Shown here piece by piece: positions 42,121-50,787 of a stretch of 64,000 nt of DNA. The translations under genes and the position numbers were made by a program. Within the stretch, counting starts at the first letter, position 1; each line of letters begins with the position of its first letter. The stretch is from Bin5 sp965221345 (GTDB taxonomy: Bacteria > Chloroflexota > Anaerolineae > Caldilineales > Caldilineaceae): assembly GCA_965221345.1 (NCBI GenBank), contig CBDCSD010000002.1:3348001-3412000 (forward strand). Reading direction: 5' to 3'. The notes beneath the pieces were generated by a model. That model was not told the DNA's origin and did no database searches. It was given only the letters and a program-made list of their open reading frames with translations.

Positions 42121-44793
42121 ATGAACCGAGTCCACCCATTGATCCGAGTTGGCGGCCCAATCCTGGGCGTTATTATATTGATTTATGTCATCAACTACGC
42201 CGTAGATACATTCCGTGCAGATCAGAAATCGGCCAGGGATGCGGAACGGGAAGCAACATTGGCAGCGTCCGAAGCCGCCGGGGAACAGGAAGCTGAAGAA
42301 GCTGCGACCGCTGAAGCGCCCGCCCAGGCCGAAGACGCTCAAGAGGAGGCCCCATCCGAGAACGTTTTCTTCCGCCAGCCGACCAGCAATGCAATTGTCC
42401 CTCCCACCTTCGTTGTGAAAATGGGCGCGGTTGGCGTAACCGTAGAACCATCAGGCGAAGTCGTCTCGGGATCGGGGCACATGCACATTCTTGTCGATAC
42501 TGATTTCACTCCCGCAGGCGACGTAATTCCCACCGATGAGCAGAACCTCCACTTTGGAGACGGTTCGCTTGAAACAGAGCTGACACTCCCGCCTGGCGAA
42601 CACACCTTGCATTTGCAGTTCGCCGATGGGTTACATACCGGTCTCGAAGGAGAGCAGTTTAGGGATACTATCGTTGTCTTTGTCGAAACAGGCGCGGCCG
42701 ACCAATCAGTAGCCTTTTTTGAGCCGCTCGACCGCGCAACCGTTTCGTCACCATTTGAGGTGGTGATGGCGTCCACCGGTCTCGTAGTCGAGCCTTCCGG
42801 CGAGATCAACGAAGGCGCCGGACATTTCCACATCCTCGTCGATACCGACTTCATCCCTGCCGGTCAGGTCATCCCCACCGACGAGCAGCATCTCCACTAC
42901 GGCAAGGGCCAGACAACGATCTCGCTCGAACTTGAACCAGGCGAGCGCACCTTGCGCCTGCAGTTCGCAGACGGAGCCCACACTGCATTGGAAGGGGACC
43001 AGTACCGCGACACCATCACCGTCGTCGTCGAAGCTGGCGCGGTCTCCCCGTCAGTTGGCTTTGAACAACCCGCCGACGGCGCATCCGTTGGATCACCTTT
43101 TGTGGTTGTGATGGCGGCCACAGGCCTCGTGGTCGAGCCTTCCGGCGAGATCAACGAAGGCGCCGGACACTTCCATATCCTCGTCGATACTGACTTCATC
43201 CCTGCCGGACAGGTCATCCCCACCGACGAGCAGCATCTCCACTACGGTAAGGGCCAGACAGCGATCTCGCTTGAACTCGAACCAGGCGAGCACACGCTGC
43301 GCCTGCAGTTCGCAGACGGAGCCCACACCGCACTGGAAGGGGACCAGTACCGCGACACCATCACCGTCGTCGTCGATGCCGGCATCGTATCCCCGTCGGT
43401 TGGCTTCGAACAACCCGCCGACGGCGCATCCGTTAGGTCAACTTTCGAAGTCGTGATGGCGGCCACCGGCCTCGTGGTCGAGCCCTCAGGCGAGATCAAC
43501 GAAGGCGCCGGACACTTCCATATCCTCGTCGATACTGACTTCATCCCTGCCGGACAGGTCATCCCCACCGACGAGCAGCATCTCCACTACGGCAAGGGCC
43601 AGACAGCGGTCTACCTTGAACTTGAACCAGGCGAGCACACACTGCGCCTGCAGTTCGCTGACGGAGCCCACACCGCATTGGAAGGGGACCAGTACCGCGA
43701 CACCATCACCGTCGTCGTCGAAGCCGGCGCCGTATCCCCGTCAGTTGGGTTCGAACAACCCGCCGACGGCGCATCCGTTGGCTCGTCACCATTTGACGTA
43801 GTGATGGCGGCCACCGGTCTCGTGGTCGAGCCTTCCGGCGAGATCAACGAAGGCGCCGGACACTTCCATATCCTCGTCGATACCGACTTCGTCCCGGCCG
43901 GACAGGTCATCCCCACCGACGAGCAGCATCTCCACTACGGCAAGGGCCAAACAGAGATCTCGCTCGAACTTGAACCAGGCGAGTACACGCTGCGCCTGCA
44001 GTTCGCTGACGGAGCCCACACCGCATTGGAAGGCCACCAGTATCGCGACACCATCACCGTCGTCGTCGAAGCCGGCGCCGTATCCCCGTCGGTTGGCTTT
44101 GAACAACCCGCCGACGGCGCATCCGTTGGGTCGCCTTTCGAAGTCGTGATGGCGGCCACCGGCCTCGTGGTCGAGCCTTCCGGCGAAGTGAACGAAGGCG
44201 CCGGGCACTTCCACATCCTCGTCGATACCGACTTCATACCGGCCGGACAGGTCATCCCCACCGACGAGCAGCACCTCCACTACGGCCAGGGCCAAACAGA
44301 GATCTCGCTCGAACTTGAACCGGGCGAGCACACGCTGCGCCTGCAGTTCGCCGACGGACTCCACACTGCTCTGGAGGGGGACCAGTTCCGACAACAGATA
44401 GAGATTATCGTCAGTGACGAAGGCCAGACAGCCGAGCCGGCTCCGCCTCCCACTCAGCAGCTGTCACAGGAAACGGTAGACCTTGCCATCGCCGCAATGA
44501 CGGCCACCGGCTGCAACAGTTGCCACGTCACAACCGGGCTGCCCATGTTCGACGGCACAATGCTTGGTCCCGACCAGACAAACTTGGGAGCGATCGCAGG
44601 TAGTCGCCGCGAGGGATATACCGCTGAGGAGTACCTTCTTGAGTCGATTCTGGAGCCCAGTGCCTTCATAGTTGAGGAGTGTCCGCTGGGTCAGTGTCTC
44701 CAGGTAATGCCCGAGAATTACGGCGAACTACTGACTGAAGAAGAGCTTGACGCAATCGTAGCTTACCTCTTGTCCCTCAGAACTGAGGAGTAG
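42121..44793 (+). CDS. Membrane-anchored protein of six DUF4399-like repeats with C-terminal cytochrome c domain
   Basis: An 890-residue extracytoplasmic protein. A single N-terminal membrane anchor (about residues 8-28) is followed by an Ala/Glu-rich linker, then six domains of about 115 residues (80-775). Each carries GHFHILVDTDF, PTDEQHLHYGKGQT and LRLQFADGAHTALEGDQYRD. Repeats 2-6 are nearly identical; repeat 1 has diverged. After a Pro linker, the C-terminus is a class I cytochrome c: haem motif CNSCH at 798-802 and a likely axial Met863 in VMPENYGEL, closing with EEELDAIVAYLLSL. The paired His-x-His motifs suggest metal (perhaps copper) binding. Start at ATG behind GGAG. Function unknown; an electron-transfer or metal-handling surface protein is my inference. 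Confidence 0.85.
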   Translation: MNRVHPLIRVGGPILGVIILIYVINYAVDTFRADQKSARDAEREATLAASEAAGEQEAEEAATAEAPAQAEDAQEEAPSENVFFRQPTSNAIVPPTFVVKMGAVGVTVEPSGEVVSGSGHMHILVDTDFTPAGDVIPTDEQNLHFGDGSLETELTLPPGEHTLHLQFADGLHTGLEGEQFRDTIVVFVETGAADQSVAFFEPLDRATVSSPFEVVMASTGLVVEPSGEINEGAGHFHILVDTDFIPAGQVIPTDEQHLHYGKGQTTISLELEPGERTLRLQFADGAHTALEGDQYRDTITVVVEAGAVSPSVGFEQPADGASVGSPFVVVMAATGLVVEPSGEINEGAGHFHILVDTDFIPAGQVIPTDEQHLHYGKGQTAISLELEPGEHTLRLQFADGAHTALEGDQYRDTITVVVDAGIVSPSVGFEQPADGASVRSTFEVVMAATGLVVEPSGEINEGAGHFHILVDTDFIPAGQVIPTDEQHLHYGKGQTAVYLELEPGEHTLRLQFADGAHTALEGDQYRDTITVVVEAGAVSPSVGFEQPADGASVGSSPFDVVMAATGLVVEPSGEINEGAGHFHILVDTDFVPAGQVIPTDEQHLHYGKGQTEISLELEPGEYTLRLQFADGAHTALEGHQYRDTITVVVEAGAVSPSVGFEQPADGASVGSPFEVVMAATGLVVEPSGEVNEGAGHFHILVDTDFIPAGQVIPTDEQHLHYGQGQTEISLELEPGEHTLRLQFADGLHTALEGDQFRQQIEIIVSDEGQTAEPAPPPTQQLSQETVDLAIAAMTATGCNSCHVTTGLPMFDGTMLGPDQTNLGAIAGSRREGYTAEEYLLESILEPSAFIVEECPLGQCLQVMPENYGELLTEEELDAIVAYLLSLRTEE
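42358..44430 (+). repeat. Six tandem 345-base coding repeats
   Basis: Units begin at 42358, 42706, 43051, 43396, 43741 and 44089 and are 345 bases long (348 for units 1 and 5, where unit 5 has one extra Ser codon). Units 2-6 are near-identical even at synonymous sites, pointing to recent duplication or gene conversion. Confidence 0.9.
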
Positions 44794-44816
44794 TTACCCA
44801 GCCCGGATCGTAGCAC

Positions 44817-44852
44817 AAAAAAGCCCCTGACTTAGAAGTCTAAGTCAGGGGC
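44817..44852 (-). terminator. Intrinsic terminator of the small membrane protein gene
   Basis: A 14-base perfect stem, GCCCCTGACTTAGA (44823-44836) with its complement at 44839-44852 and a two-base centre. On the minus strand it is followed by TTTTTT (44822-44817). It also lies 30 bases after the stop of the plus-strand cytochrome gene; that side is followed by AAAATATA rather than T, so termination there would be weaker. Confidence 0.85.
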
Positions 44853-44982
44853 AAAATATACACTTAAATCTGTGCTTTCCCGTTCTGCCAAACTCCTCGA
44901 GAACGAAAAGTTTCTGCTTTCGCCGCCCTTCAACTGTCGGTCGTTCAGCGACAGGCTAAGAGTCAACTTGCCTCAGCAAGCC

Positions 44983-45204
44983 TCACCCGGCGATGACCAG
45001 AAGAAGCACCCACAGAAAGCTGATTGAGCTAATAACGCTCACCACCATGGCAAGGAAAAATTTCGGGCTGAACTTCTGCCTGAGGCGCCTGACGGGCTGC
45101 CACTTCACCGGCAGAAACATCCTGGATTTCACTGGTACCAGCGAACCAGAACGGCTCCGGCTCTTAGTTGGTGTGTAGCGTGGAACAGCGGCTTGGAAAG
45201 TCAT
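44983..45204 (-). CDS. Small single-span membrane protein (73 aa), unknown
   Basis: Basic N-terminal half (SRSRSGSLVPVKSRMFLPVK, RRLRQKFSPK) followed by one membrane segment at residues 50-70 (FFLAMVVSVISSISFLWVLL). Start at the ATG at 45204 behind AAGGAG with a 7-base spacer. A full promoter lies at 45257-45285 and a terminator at 44817-44852, making a complete single-gene transcription unit, which supports reality of the gene despite its size. No family recognised; the Arg/Lys-rich cytoplasmic tail might bind nucleic acid or a membrane partner. Confidence 0.75.
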   Translation of the reverse strand: MTFQAAVPRYTPTKSRSRSGSLVPVKSRMFLPVKWQPVRRLRQKFSPKFFLAMVVSVISSISFLWVLLLVIAG

Positions 45205-45256
45205 TGCTGCTCTCCTTATTGTCTGGTGGCCCGCCAAATCCTCATCTCTGCTACAT

Positions 45257-45285
45257 AGTATACACAATCAGCGGCCACTTGTCTA
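45257..45285 (-). promoter_or_regulatory. Sigma-70-type promoter of the 73-aa gene
   Basis: TAGACA (45285-45280) and TATACT (45262-45257), spacer exactly 17, on the minus strand; 52 bases before the start codon. Confidence 0.7.
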
Positions 45286-45528
45286 TACCTCAATATGTTA
45301 GCATAGCAGCGAAATCGACGCAAATTTGAAACATACGCGCTAATTCAAGAGGCTAAACAGCTCGTGGGCGACGAAAATCACCACTTCCTACCGGTCAGTC
45401 ATGGCTTCCAAAAAATTCGGGGCCCCGTTTCATTCCAAGGCAGACCAACAGTTAGCTCGAACAGACTACCCGTACAACCCTTCCCGCCGGCCGCGTTGCA
45501 GGACCCCAATTGCTAAAGGGCTATTCGC

Positions 45529-45837
45529 TCAGAGTGGCCACGAATCCTCTTCTTCCAGAAGGTCGTCCTCTTCTTCCTCCAATTCCGGATCGCCGTCATC
45601 TACATCATACAGACTCTCGTCCAGATCGTCCTCGAAGATCGATTCTTCATCCAGCCATTCCAGCTCCATTTCCTCTTTGTCGGTTGCTTCCCCATTGCCG
45701 GACAAGACGGCAGGAAGTTCCATTTCGTCGAACGTAAGACACGAGAGTGTTTTCAAGTCCAATTCGATTTCATCGGCGTCACACCAACCATTCAACCAGA
45801 AACTGCAGCCTTTCTGCGGGCAGCGCACCCGGCTCAT
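45529..45837 (-). CDS. Small acidic Cys-containing protein (102 aa), unknown
   Basis: It starts at the ATG at 45837 behind GGGAGG. The N-terminus SRVRCPQKGCSFWLNGWCDA carries three cysteines within 16 residues, reminiscent of a DUF1540-like metal- or disulfide-binding motif, followed by DEIELDLKTLSCL with a fourth Cys. The rest is extremely acidic: GDPELEEEEDDLLEEEDSWP at the C-terminus, and DKEEMELEWLDEESIFEDDL before it. It has its own promoter (45932-45959). No function known; an acidic tail of this kind often mediates binding to RNA polymerase or other basic partners, but this is only a guess. Confidence 0.7.
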   Translation of the reverse strand: MSRVRCPQKGCSFWLNGWCDADEIELDLKTLSCLTFDEMELPAVLSGNGEATDKEEMELEWLDEESIFEDDLDESLYDVDDGDPELEEEEDDLLEEEDSWPL

Positions 45838-45931
45838 TCGGAGTCCTCCCATACAGCGGGGTCTTTGGGTGTTGCATGTCAGACCTACGCCCAACAGTGC
45901 AGCGCACCCAAGCGGAAAATTGATATATTCG

Positions 45932-45959
45932 AGTATAGCAGAAAATTTCGGCTCGTCAA
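45932..45959 (-). promoter_or_regulatory. Sigma-70-type promoter of the acidic protein gene
   Basis: TTGACG (45959-45954) and TATACT (45937-45932) on the minus strand, spacer 16; about 94 bases before the ATG at 45837. Confidence 0.65.
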
Positions 45960-46191
45960 CCATTTTCGGTCATTTTGTCCCATTTCTGTATAGATTCGCA
46001 GGATGTTGTTTGCAATCGCCCTGCGCGACAGTGCCAGCTCGGCATTCCCGCCGTATTGTCATTCTCTTTTCCTGGCATGACCATGCCTGTAAGGACCTGC
46101 TGACTCCATACATTAGTTGACCGCAGAAACCAACCCATCCATCAAACAGCATTTTGACTACAATGTGATATCAAGAGGTGCTGCGTGAATC

Positions 46192-46264
46192 AAAAAAAGG
46201 TTTTCTTCGTGGCCCTTCGCGGCCCTTCGTGGAAAAAAAAGGTTTTCTCCTCGGCCCTTCGTGG
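46192..46264. repeat. Imperfect direct repeat with CTTCGTGG units
   Basis: Two copies (46192-46232 and 46233-46264) of A-rich run, GGTTTTCT and then one to three CCCTTCGTGG/CGCGG units. The second copy is shorter. Repeats of this wording occur in intergenic DNA of other bacteria; there is no spacer pattern of a CRISPR. Flanking DNA (45960-46480) shows no gene. Confidence 0.6.
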
Positions 46265-46488
46265 ATAGACCAAATTATGACCTTGCAAATCTCAGTTCAA
46301 ACATACGCCAACGAACCCTGGACATCACAAACTCTCCGCACGCTACACTGTGGGTTGCGATTGCAGTGTCAAATTTCCTCCCCACCTCGGAATTGGGCAA
46401 CGCTATGTGGTCCTCTTGAACGCTTCCCAGCGAATGCGTATAAGGCCTGTTGTGCGAGGCCCGAACCTTTTTGCCATTCCTTACGTAT

Positions 46489-46494
46489 TATACT
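46489..46494 (+). promoter_or_regulatory. Candidate -10 of yccF
   Basis: TATACT, 65 bases before the yccF ATG. The nearest TTGCCA (46471-46476) is only 12 bases upstream, too close, so the promoter is tentative. Confidence 0.3.
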
Positions 46495-46559
46495 TTAGCC
46501 GGCTGCATTAAAGCTGCAAGTTATTTGAACCCGTCAATCCCCTCGTAAAGGTGAAATAC

Positions 46560-46928
46560 ATGAGCACGCTAGGCAATGTTGTATGGTTGGTTTTCGGCGG
46601 TCTGATTGCCGCCTTAGGGTACATCATCGGTGGTCTGTTGCTCTGCATTACAGTTGTTGGCATACCCTTCGGGCTGCAGTCAATGAAAATCGGCGTAGCC
46701 ACCCTCACCCCCTTTGGCAAGGAGGTTGTTGAAGTTAAGCAGGCAAACAGTACGCTCAGGATTCTCTTCAACCTGCTGTGGCTGGTGCTGTTCGGTTGGG
46801 AAATCGCCTTGGCCCATCTTCTGTCGGCACTGGTTCTTACCCTCACCATAGTTGGCATCCCCTTCGCCAAACAACATTTCAAACTGATTCCCCTCTCACT
46901 TTTCCCTTTCGGGCGGAATCTGCTGTAA
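46560..46928 (+). CDS. yccF: YccF-domain inner membrane protein
   Basis: It has 122 residues from the ATG at 46560 behind AAAGGTG. Two YccF repeats: GNVVWLVFGGLIAALGYIIG with LCITVVGIPFGLQSMKI, then LLWLVLFGWEIALAHLLSAL with LTIVGIPFAKQHFKL, and the closing SLFPFGRNLL. Four membrane segments. Cellular role unknown in the family. Stands alone, 650 bases before mrpA. Confidence 0.9.
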   Translation: MSTLGNVVWLVFGGLIAALGYIIGGLLLCITVVGIPFGLQSMKIGVATLTPFGKEVVEVKQANSTLRILFNLLWLVLFGWEIALAHLLSALVLTLTIVGIPFAKQHFKLIPLSLFPFGRNLL

Positions 46929-47582
46929 CTCTTCGCCAAACATTGCACAAAAGAATGTGCGCTACCTCCCGTTACTCATTTCTCCCCTCTCGAACCTGCC
47001 ACCTATCTCGTTGGAATTACAATTTTTTTTTCACTACTGCCGAACTGCCGTTCCGCTCGTAAAATTTGCCAATATCGAAGAGTGAATGGCATTTGTCCAC
47101 ATTGCTTCTTGCAAATCCCTTTGAACAGGAGCGTGCCACACTGGACGCCAAAGTTAGGGAAGCCTGTGTAACTATGGTAAAAATGGGGCGAAGCATGTTC
47201 CTAAATTGGACTTGCCGCCCATCCAATTCAGCTATGACTGGAGCTCGTTTTCTGCCCACGCCAGTGCTTTTTCCTTCTGTTTGTTACCCCGGTCGGCTCG
47301 TGGTCACCCGCTCGTTCGCGACCCTCCAGGCCTCCGGCGGATACGAGTTCAATGCGTTGGTCAGCCCCGCCACTGACCGGATGATTGGGTGTTCGACTGT
47401 CGAGTATACCCGCCGTGAAACCGGAAACGGCAAAGTAGGAACTGCCAACAATCTTCGCTCGGAGCCAACATTCCGCAGTGAGCGCCCATCGGTTCGGTAT
47501 CGGGCTGGGCATGAAGTTCGTCTCGTAACACCTGTATCGGGCGCCAAAATGGTGCTCTGCCAGCGAGTTCACTGAAGCCGCT
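46929..47582. other. Intergenic region before the Mrp operon
   Basis: No recognised gene. There is a run of nine T's near 47021-47031 without a preceding hairpin, and a TAAAAT at 47060-47065 without a -35. Overlapping open frames on both strands (47066-47575 plus, 47228-47698 minus) have no family features and unlikely composition. The mrp promoter should be here but was not identified. Confidence 0.45.
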
Positions 47583-50108
47583 ATGTTAGCAGCATCCATC
47601 TCTCTCATCCTCATTAGTGGCGTAATCCTATATTTGATCCGCCCAGAGCGGCGCGCCTGGGCTGGCTGGCTGGCGGCAGTGGCGCCGCTCGCGGTCACCG
47701 TCTGGCAGGTCGCTGCCGCTTCCCCGTTCCTGGGACGGGACGCTGCAGCATCGTCCGGGACACTCTCCCACGTTCAGCACGGGACAATTCTTGTCGAGCA
47801 CTACCAATGGATTGAGTCCCTCGGCTTGGCGCTCTCTTTCCGTCTGGACGGCCTCTCGTTGCTGTTTGGATTGATCATTTCAGGCATAGGCGCCGCCGTC
47901 GCACTCTACACGCACTACTATCTCGAAAACGATGAACGTCAAGGATACTTCTATCTTTCACTCTTTGCGTTCATGGCCTCCATGTTGGGGTTGGTTTGGG
48001 CCGACAATCTGTTGACCCTGTTCGTCTTCTGGGAAGGGACCAGCGTAACAAGCTATCTGCTCATCGGCTACTCCCACCGATCTGCTGTTGCCAGGGGCGG
48101 CGCACGCAACGCATTCATAGTCACCGCGGTTGGCGGCCTCGCCTTACTTGCCGGGATGATCCTGTTGGGGCAGGGAAGCGGGAGCTACACGATCAGCGAG
48201 ATCATTGCCCGCCCTGGCTTGACGGAGCTTGAACTGTATCCCGCAATTCTAATCCTGATTCTCCTGGGCGCGTTTACCAAGTCGGCCCAATTTCCCTTTC
48301 ACTGGTGGTTGCCGGGCGCAATGGCCGCCCCAACTCCAGCAAGCGCCTACTTGCATTCAGCCACTATGGTGAAGGCAGGTATCTACCTTCTGGCCCGCCT
48401 GCACCCGGCTCTCAGCGGTCATCCAATGTGGCTGTGGTCGCTCCTTATATTCGGGGGCATCACCATGCTCTTGGGCGCGGTCATCGCCGTTCGCCAATGG
48501 GATATGAAGGCCTTGTTGGCCTACGCAACGGTCAGCCAACTAGGTGTCCTCACCACTCTCCTGGCCTTCCGCAGCGAGGCCGCGCTGCTGGCAGTTGTCG
48601 TCGGTATCCTGGCCCACGCGCTATACAAAGGACCCCTCTTTCTCGTAGCCGGCATCGTTGACCACGCAACCGGTGTCAGAGACTTGAGAAAACTTGCCGG
48701 CCTGAGGCGAACTCTGCCTGTTACATCGGCGGTGGCGCTGGTAGCAGTACTTTCCATGGCCGGAATCCCCCCACTATTCGGTTTCGTAGCCAAAGAAGCC
48801 TTACTAGAGACCTTTTTCGAGGCGGCTGAACACGGAGCCGTGGCAGGATGGATTGCGTTTGCTGCCGCCGCTGTTGCCGGGGCCTTTTTCGTTACCTTCA
48901 GTTTGACCCTCCTTTGGGAGGCCTTCTTGCGTCCGGGCTCGACCGGCGGCCCCGAAACATCGCCCCAACAAAGTGCAGATCTGGTTGCCCAGACGCCCAT
49001 TCATCACGCTCCGGCCGCTCCTTTTGTCGCCGCGCCGCTCATCCTAGTTGCCTGTGGAACGGTTGCGCCGTTTGCCTTACAGCCGCTTTCCGTCTTTCTT
49101 ACCGCGGCAGCATCAGCAATTGCGGGCGAAACCATTCACAAGCACGCGGCACTCTGGCACGGATTTACGCCCGTCCTGATGACAAGCCTGCTCGCAATTG
49201 CCGCCGGCATCTGGCTCTTCCTGAACAGATCACTCCTCCGCCGCACCCTTGCCCCGTTGCCTGAAAGGCTGCGAGGCGTCGTAATCTTTCAAGGCTTCCT
49301 GGACGGAATCTACGCGCTTGCCCAGATCACAGCTCGCTTCTCACAAGGCTACACTCTGGCTTCGCAGTCGGCCATTGTCTTGCTCGCGGCCTTCGTTCCA
49401 GTTGTGGTTGCTCTGCGCCAAGTCCAGCTCAACGACCTGATACCGGCGACGGACATTCTCCCCGGCGCCCCGGAAACGATTCTCATTCTCATGACAGTCG
49501 TATCCGCATACGTCACTGTCCGCGTGCGAACAAGACTGGGCGCCATAATTAGCCTGGGGGTTGTTGGCGTCTCGGTCACCTTGTTCTATGTTTTCTTCAG
49601 CGCACCGGACTTGGCACTTACACAGCTTCTCATTGAAGTGTTGACAGTCGTGCTTCTGGTTCTTGTGTTTACGAAATTGCCGCCGGATACGCGTCCACCG
49701 ATGCGGAAATTGAAACAGGCGCGCAATGTGTTGGTGGCGCTGGCTGCCGGTGCATTCGGTTTTTTCCTTGTCCTGTTTAACAGCAGCGACGCTATGCAGG
49801 CCGCCAAGTCCATCAGTGGATTCTTTCTGCACAACGCCGTGCCAAGCGGCCATGGCGCCAATGTCGTCAATGTAATCCTGGTCGACTTCCGCGGTTTCGA
49901 TACCATGGGAGAAATCACTGTCCTTGCCTTGGCTGCTCTGGGCGGCTACGCACTCCTGAATGCCCCACGGGTCAATCTGCCGTCGACGTCTTCTTCCGTA
50001 CAACCAAAGTCCGTTATAGCCCCCGAAAGTCAACAAACCATTTCGGAGGACGACACTGAAAACTCGAAAGTTGAACCTCAGAACCAATCAAATGAAAATC
50101 CCGTATGA
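47583..50108 (+). CDS. mrpA: Mrp-type Na+/H+ antiporter subunit A
   Basis: Large proton-translocating subunit of a multi-subunit cation/proton antiporter, homologous to NuoL of complex I. It has 841 residues and about 20 membrane segments. LYTHYYLENDERQGYFYLSL, LLTLFVFWEGTSVTSYLLIG, LGAFTKSAQFPFHWWLPGAM and AAPTPASAYLHSATMVKAGI are the canonical proton-channel motifs with key Glu and Lys. Residues 600-800 form the MrpA-specific extension: FFSAPDLALTQLLIEVLTVV and NVVNVILVDFRGFDTMGEIT. The tail is hydrophilic. First gene of mrpABCDEFG; ATG at 47583 lacks a strong ribosome site. Confidence 0.96.
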   Translation: MLAASISLILISGVILYLIRPERRAWAGWLAAVAPLAVTVWQVAAASPFLGRDAAASSGTLSHVQHGTILVEHYQWIESLGLALSFRLDGLSLLFGLIISGIGAAVALYTHYYLENDERQGYFYLSLFAFMASMLGLVWADNLLTLFVFWEGTSVTSYLLIGYSHRSAVARGGARNAFIVTAVGGLALLAGMILLGQGSGSYTISEIIARPGLTELELYPAILILILLGAFTKSAQFPFHWWLPGAMAAPTPASAYLHSATMVKAGIYLLARLHPALSGHPMWLWSLLIFGGITMLLGAVIAVRQWDMKALLAYATVSQLGVLTTLLAFRSEAALLAVVVGILAHALYKGPLFLVAGIVDHATGVRDLRKLAGLRRTLPVTSAVALVAVLSMAGIPPLFGFVAKEALLETFFEAAEHGAVAGWIAFAAAAVAGAFFVTFSLTLLWEAFLRPGSTGGPETSPQQSADLVAQTPIHHAPAAPFVAAPLILVACGTVAPFALQPLSVFLTAAASAIAGETIHKHAALWHGFTPVLMTSLLAIAAGIWLFLNRSLLRRTLAPLPERLRGVVIFQGFLDGIYALAQITARFSQGYTLASQSAIVLLAAFVPVVVALRQVQLNDLIPATDILPGAPETILILMTVVSAYVTVRVRTRLGAIISLGVVGVSVTLFYVFFSAPDLALTQLLIEVLTVVLLVLVFTKLPPDTRPPMRKLKQARNVLVALAAGAFGFFLVLFNSSDAMQAAKSISGFFLHNAVPSGHGANVVNVILVDFRGFDTMGEITVLALAALGGYALLNAPRVNLPSTSSSVQPKSVIAPESQQTISEDDTENSKVEPQNQSNENPV

Positions 50109-50265
50109 TACCAGGATTTTTCACGCGGGATACACCATGGAAACGTGCTTGCCTTGCCTGACTTTACGCAATACGAAACAAGAGACCCGCATAATGCATA
50201 GTTTCAAATTGGAAGCACAATAGTACATTGTCAAGCCGTTTCCTTGTAAGAATATTTCTGTCAAA

Positions 50266-50787
50266 ATGCCCGAACTATACCTTCGTCTCCTGAATCGCAT
50301 TCTTACGCCTGTCTTGCTTCTGCTGGCCATTTACCTCCTGCTGCGGGGACACAACCTGCCCGGAGGCGGATTCATCGCCGGGTTAATGGCGGCTGCCGCC
50401 TTTGAGCTACAGATCCTGAGCCGGGGGCACAACAGCGTTCGGAGGGCCATCGGTCCATACCTGAACAGCGGGATCGGTCTCGGTCTGGCAATCGCCATCT
50501 GCTCAGGTGTTGCAGGGCTGCTGAAAGGGACCTTCTTCAAGAGTTTGTGGTTCGAACTGCACCTGCCTTTGCTTGGCGATCTCACACTCGGTACGCCGGT
50601 CATCTTTGACCTGGGCGTGTTTCTCGTCGTTGCGAGCGTCACAACCTCCTTTCTTCTCGGCCTGAGTCGTGCTTCTGACAGCGCTGCTTTCCTTCCCGAT
50701 AGCACTGCATCGCCGGATCTTGCCGATGGCCCTGGGTCCGACCTGACCGAATTAGCGGTGGAAACCAGCCGCGAGACGGAAATATGA
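50266..50787 (+). CDS. mrpB: Mrp antiporter subunit B
   Basis: It has 173 residues with four membrane segments. LLLAIYLLLRGHNLPGGGFI and AGLMAAAAFELQIL are MrpB hallmarks, with GTPVIFDLGVFLVVASVTTS later. Beyond the usual end it has a soluble acidic tail (about residues 145-173). It follows mrpA by 157 bases and overlaps mrpC by four bases (ATGA). Confidence 0.95.
   Translation: MPELYLRLLNRILTPVLLLLAIYLLLRGHNLPGGGFIAGLMAAAAFELQILSRGHNSVRRAIGPYLNSGIGLGLAIAICSGVAGLLKGTFFKSLWFELHLPLLGDLTLGTPVIFDLGVFLVVASVTTSFLLGLSRASDSAAFLPDSTASPDLADGPGSDLTELAVETSRETEI

Noticed and set aside
42339..44394. Series of similar minus-strand frames of about 108 codons
   Set aside because: Antisense reading of the DUF4399 repeats; they recur because the repeats recur.
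46192..46264. Possible CRISPR-like repeat
   Set aside because: Only two unequal adjacent copies, no spacers and no cas genes.
47066..47575. 169-codon plus-strand frame before mrpA
   Set aside because: No ribosome site, no hydrophobic or domain pattern, and overlaps an equally poor minus-strand frame.
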